The translations under genes and the position numbers were made by a program. The notes under the pieces were generated by a model. It saw nothing but the letters and a program-made list of their open reading frames with translations. It searched no databases and had not been told where the DNA came from. Of a stretch of DNA of 64,000 nucleotides, positions 62,095 to 64,000 are shown in pieces; the stretch's first letter is position 1; every line of letters begins with the position of its first letter. Source of the DNA: Neobacillus notoginsengisoli (GTDB lineage Bacteria; Bacillota; Bacilli; Bacillales; Cytobacillaceae); contig NZ_QWEG01000006.1 of the NCBI RefSeq assembly GCF_003515685.1, forward strand, positions 1 through 64,000, given 5' to 3'.

Positions 62095-62124
62095 ATACTA
62101 TCACATAAAGGGAGACAGTGTCAA
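62095..62124 (-). promoter_or_regulatory. Promoter of rplU-prp-rpmA
   Basis: TTGACA (62119-62124) and TAGTAT (62095-62100) with an 18-base spacer. The -35 box overlaps the rng stop codon. Confidence 0.75.
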
Positions 62125-63611
62125 TATGTATTGTCCGCTTTCTTCCTTAAATCCTCAGCCTTTCCAAACTGCTTCACTAGATAAAAATCAGCAACTGAGT
62201 CAACTTGCCTCATGATAATCGACAAGCCTAGTGCTTCCTCAAGCCGTTTTAAGTGAATTTTCCCTTCTCCTTCAAAAACAACCTTTACCCTGGGGGACGC
62301 TTCCACCAGGACTGCCTCTTCGACCGAGCCCCTCTGCTCCCACAGCTCACGCTCCAGTTTAAACGCCTCTGTTTCCGGGCTTGAGACCCTTCCTGTTCCT
62401 TCACAGGCCGGGCATTTCACTGTCAAAGTTCCGGAAAGCGACGGCCCGAGCCTTTTCCTTGTCAGCTGTAGAATCCCGAGGGAGGTGAAACCGGCAACCC
62501 TCGTCCGGCGGCCATCCTTTCTCAGCTCAGCCTCCAGCTTTGCAGCAACCTTGCTTCTTGCTTCCTCTGTTTTCATATCGATAAAGTCAATCAAGATCAT
62601 GCCTGCAAGATCTCTAAGCCGAATTTGCCTGGCAACTTCCTCCGCCGCCAGCAGATTCGTTTTTAGCACCGTATCCTCAAGGTTGTTTTTGCCGGAAAAC
62701 TTCCCGGTATTGACATCGATGGCCGTCAGCGTTTCCATTTCTTCAATGAGCAGATAGGCGCCATTCTCGAGCCAGACGACTCGTTTTAGCAGCCTTTCCA
62801 ACTCCACCGAAGCCCCATGCGCTGCGAGAATATCTTCTTTTCCGGAGTAATAGCTGAATACTAGGTGCATACTTTTGCCAGAAAATCGCGCCTTCAGCTC
62901 ATTAAGCAGGCCGGAGTCATCCGCTATCACTTCCCCGGATTCCATTTGCTCAATGATCGGAAGTACCTTTTCAACAAATGGGTCGTTTTGGAAGACAAGT
63001 CCTGCCTTTTTGAGCGAGCCGGCTTTCTGCAAAAGCTCCGCCGCTTCACGCCGCAGCCGTTCGATTTCTTCAACTATTTCCACGTCAGCCGCCGTTCCCG
63101 CCGTAGTCCTGAAAATCAGCCCTTCCCCTTCCAGCCTGGCAGTCCTTCCAAGCTCACGAAGTTCCTCCCTCCGCTCGGGGCTGGCGATTTTTTTCGATAC
63201 AGCGAGATAATTCCCCTTCGGCATATACACAAGATGGGTGCCATTGACCTCAATTATGCCTGTCACCTTGGCGCCCTTTGTGCCGGTGGGGTCTTTTTCC
63301 ACTTGGACAAGCAGGCGCTCCCCTTGCCTGACGTAAGCCGAAATGCTTTTCCTTTCCTTTTCCTCCTTCGGCAGCCCAGACTGGACGTATTCAGCCACCG
63401 AGTCGCGATGGAGGTACGCGTTCTTGTCTGTGCCGATATCAACAAACGCCGCATTCATGCCGGGCAGGACTTTGGTGACGATCCCTAGAAAGATGCTACC
63501 TGCGAGCGACTGTGTTTCAGCACGTTCGATTTCGATTTGCCTGACTTTGCCGTTATGGATGAAAGCAGCCCGTTTTTCTCGATAGCCGCAATTTATGATA
63601 AGTTGATTCAC
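62121..63611 (-). CDS. rng: Ribonuclease G/E family protein
   Basis: This 496-residue protein has an N-terminal S1 domain (IFLGIVTKVLPGMNAAFVDI), the RNase H-like and catalytic DNase I-like domains (AIDVNTGKFSG; GMILIDFIDM with catalytic aspartates) and the zinc-link CPACEGTGR. It lacks the scaffold C-terminus of E. coli RNase E, so it is RNase G-sized. B. subtilis has no RNase E/G, but many other Bacillaceae do. A GTG at 63611 has GAGG 7 bases upstream; the ATG two codons earlier has none. Confidence 0.92.
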   Translation of the reverse strand: MNQLIINCGYREKRAAFIHNGKVRQIEIERAETQSLAGSIFLGIVTKVLPGMNAAFVDIGTDKNAYLHRDSVAEYVQSGLPKEEKERKSISAYVRQGERLLVQVEKDPTGTKGAKVTGIIEVNGTHLVYMPKGNYLAVSKKIASPERREELRELGRTARLEGEGLIFRTTAGTAADVEIVEEIERLRREAAELLQKAGSLKKAGLVFQNDPFVEKVLPIIEQMESGEVIADDSGLLNELKARFSGKSMHLVFSYYSGKEDILAAHGASVELERLLKRVVWLENGAYLLIEEMETLTAIDVNTGKFSGKNNLEDTVLKTNLLAAEEVARQIRLRDLAGMILIDFIDMKTEEARSKVAAKLEAELRKDGRRTRVAGFTSLGILQLTRKRLGPSLSGTLTVKCPACEGTGRVSSPETEAFKLERELWEQRGSVEEAVLVEASPRVKVVFEGEGKIHLKRLEEALGLSIIMRQVDSVADFYLVKQFGKAEDLRKKADNTY

Positions 63612-63654
63612 TCTCATGCCTCGCTTCTAAAATTTCCTTCCTTCATTATAGACG

Positions 63655-63694
63655 CAAAAAAAGGCATTCGCCAGGAACAGACCGGGAACGCCTC
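63655..63694 (-). terminator. Terminator after spoIVFB
   Basis: AGGCGTTC and GAATGCCT pair in a hairpin with inner mismatches, followed by seven T on the minus strand. Confidence 0.75.
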
Positions 63695-63705
63695 ACTTCA
63701 CCTTC

Positions 63706-64000
63706 TTAATATGCATAAAACAAGTCGCCAACTTTGCCGTTCATCTTTTTTTCGGCAAAAACGTAATGAAGGAGTTCATTTTCATCAAGTATGCCTTTTT
63801 CTCCCTCGTCGCTTTCAACGAGAATAGAATGTTTGCAGCCGCGCCGAAATTTTGCCAGCACCCGAATAATTCCTTCGCTTTCATCCGCTCGGATCGGCTT
63901 CAAAGCCGCCAAGCTTTCCTCTTTATTGCCATAATACCGTTCGAGTAAAAATCGCATAAACACGAATTGACGCTGCTTCCATTCAAAAAACAAGGTGAAA
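63706..64000 (-). CDS. spoIVFB: SpoIVFB, 3' end only (pro-SigK intramembrane protease)
   Basis: About 97 codons of the C-terminal cytoplasmic CBS-like domain are seen, with FMRFLLERYYGN and VLAKFRRGCKHSILVE, matching the end of B. subtilis SpoIVFB. The gene lies upstream of rplU as in B. subtilis. The frame stays open to the window edge, so the membrane and metalloprotease domains (HExxH) are outside. SpoIVFB cuts pro-SigK; BofC, encoded at 52505, helps time this. Confidence 0.85.
   Translation of the reverse strand, partial: FTLFFEWKQRQFVFMRFLLERYYGNKEESLAALKPIRADESEGIIRVLAKFRRGCKHSILVESDEGEKGILDENELLHYVFAEKKMNGKVGDLFYAY

Overview
The window is chromosomal DNA from an endospore-forming member of the Bacillaceae. 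It carries spoVB, safA, bofC, spo0B, the 3' end of spoIVFB, the 6S RNA gene and CymR-type sulfur control. Gene order closely follows the Bacillus subtilis yrhC-yrrT / greA-udk-yrrMNO / alaS / recD2 / mnmA-cymR / aspS-hisS / rel-apt-recJ-secDF / tgt-queA-ruvAB / obg-spo0B-rpmA-rplU segment. Most genes are on the minus strand. I cannot name the species.

Layout (mostly minus strand). 1-4100: a possible 5' end of a group II intron next to a terminator, then yrrT-mtnN-mccA-mccB-yrhC (methionine to cysteine conversion), preceded by a promoter and a likely CymR operator. 4185-8281: yrzA, yrrS-pbpI, greA, udk. 8283-13769: the tRNA 5-hydroxyuridine/5-methoxyuridine operon trmR-trhP1-trhP2 behind a structured leader, then mltG, yrzB, ruvX-type yrrK and ireB-type yrzL. 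13843-16832: alaS with a T-box leader and a near-consensus promoter. 16877-22880: yrrI, a 52-bp tandem-repeat array, a zinc-ribbon gene, a decayed yrrD, recD2 and yrrB. 23010-28824: mnmA, iscS, cymR, a YczE-type membrane protein, rarA (+) and tcdA. 28981-33455: 6S RNA, aspS, and hisS with a T-box leader split from the gene by a repeat insertion. 33624-41379: a cell-wall amidase (+), dtd, rel, apt, recJ. 41463-47516: secDF, comN, spoVB (+), yrbG, yrzE (+), yajC. 47545-53050: tgt, queA, yrzS, ruvB, ruvA, a lipoprotein (+), bofC. 53406-57353: a kinase-fold gene, safA, niaR (+). 57547-64000: pheB, obg, spo0B, a second 52-bp array, rpmA, prp, rplU, rng and the 3' end of spoIVFB.

Functional links: CymR (about 25.6 kb) probably controls the yrrT operon (about 4 kb) in the same window. 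IscS and MnmA supply and use sulfur for tRNA thiolation, while TrmR/TrhP, Tgt/QueA, TcdA and Dtd cover other tRNA modification or quality control. Prp sits beside L27, whose N-terminus it should trim.

The most unusual content is repetitive. A family of palindromic elements with ends GTTGATT...AATCAAC is present in five clear intergenic copies. Two arrays of a strictly 52-bp tandem unit containing an 8-bp-arm palindrome lie 42 kb apart. Array 2 is enclosed by both ends of one of these elements, and array 1 abuts one end, so the arrays look like expanded cores of the same element family.
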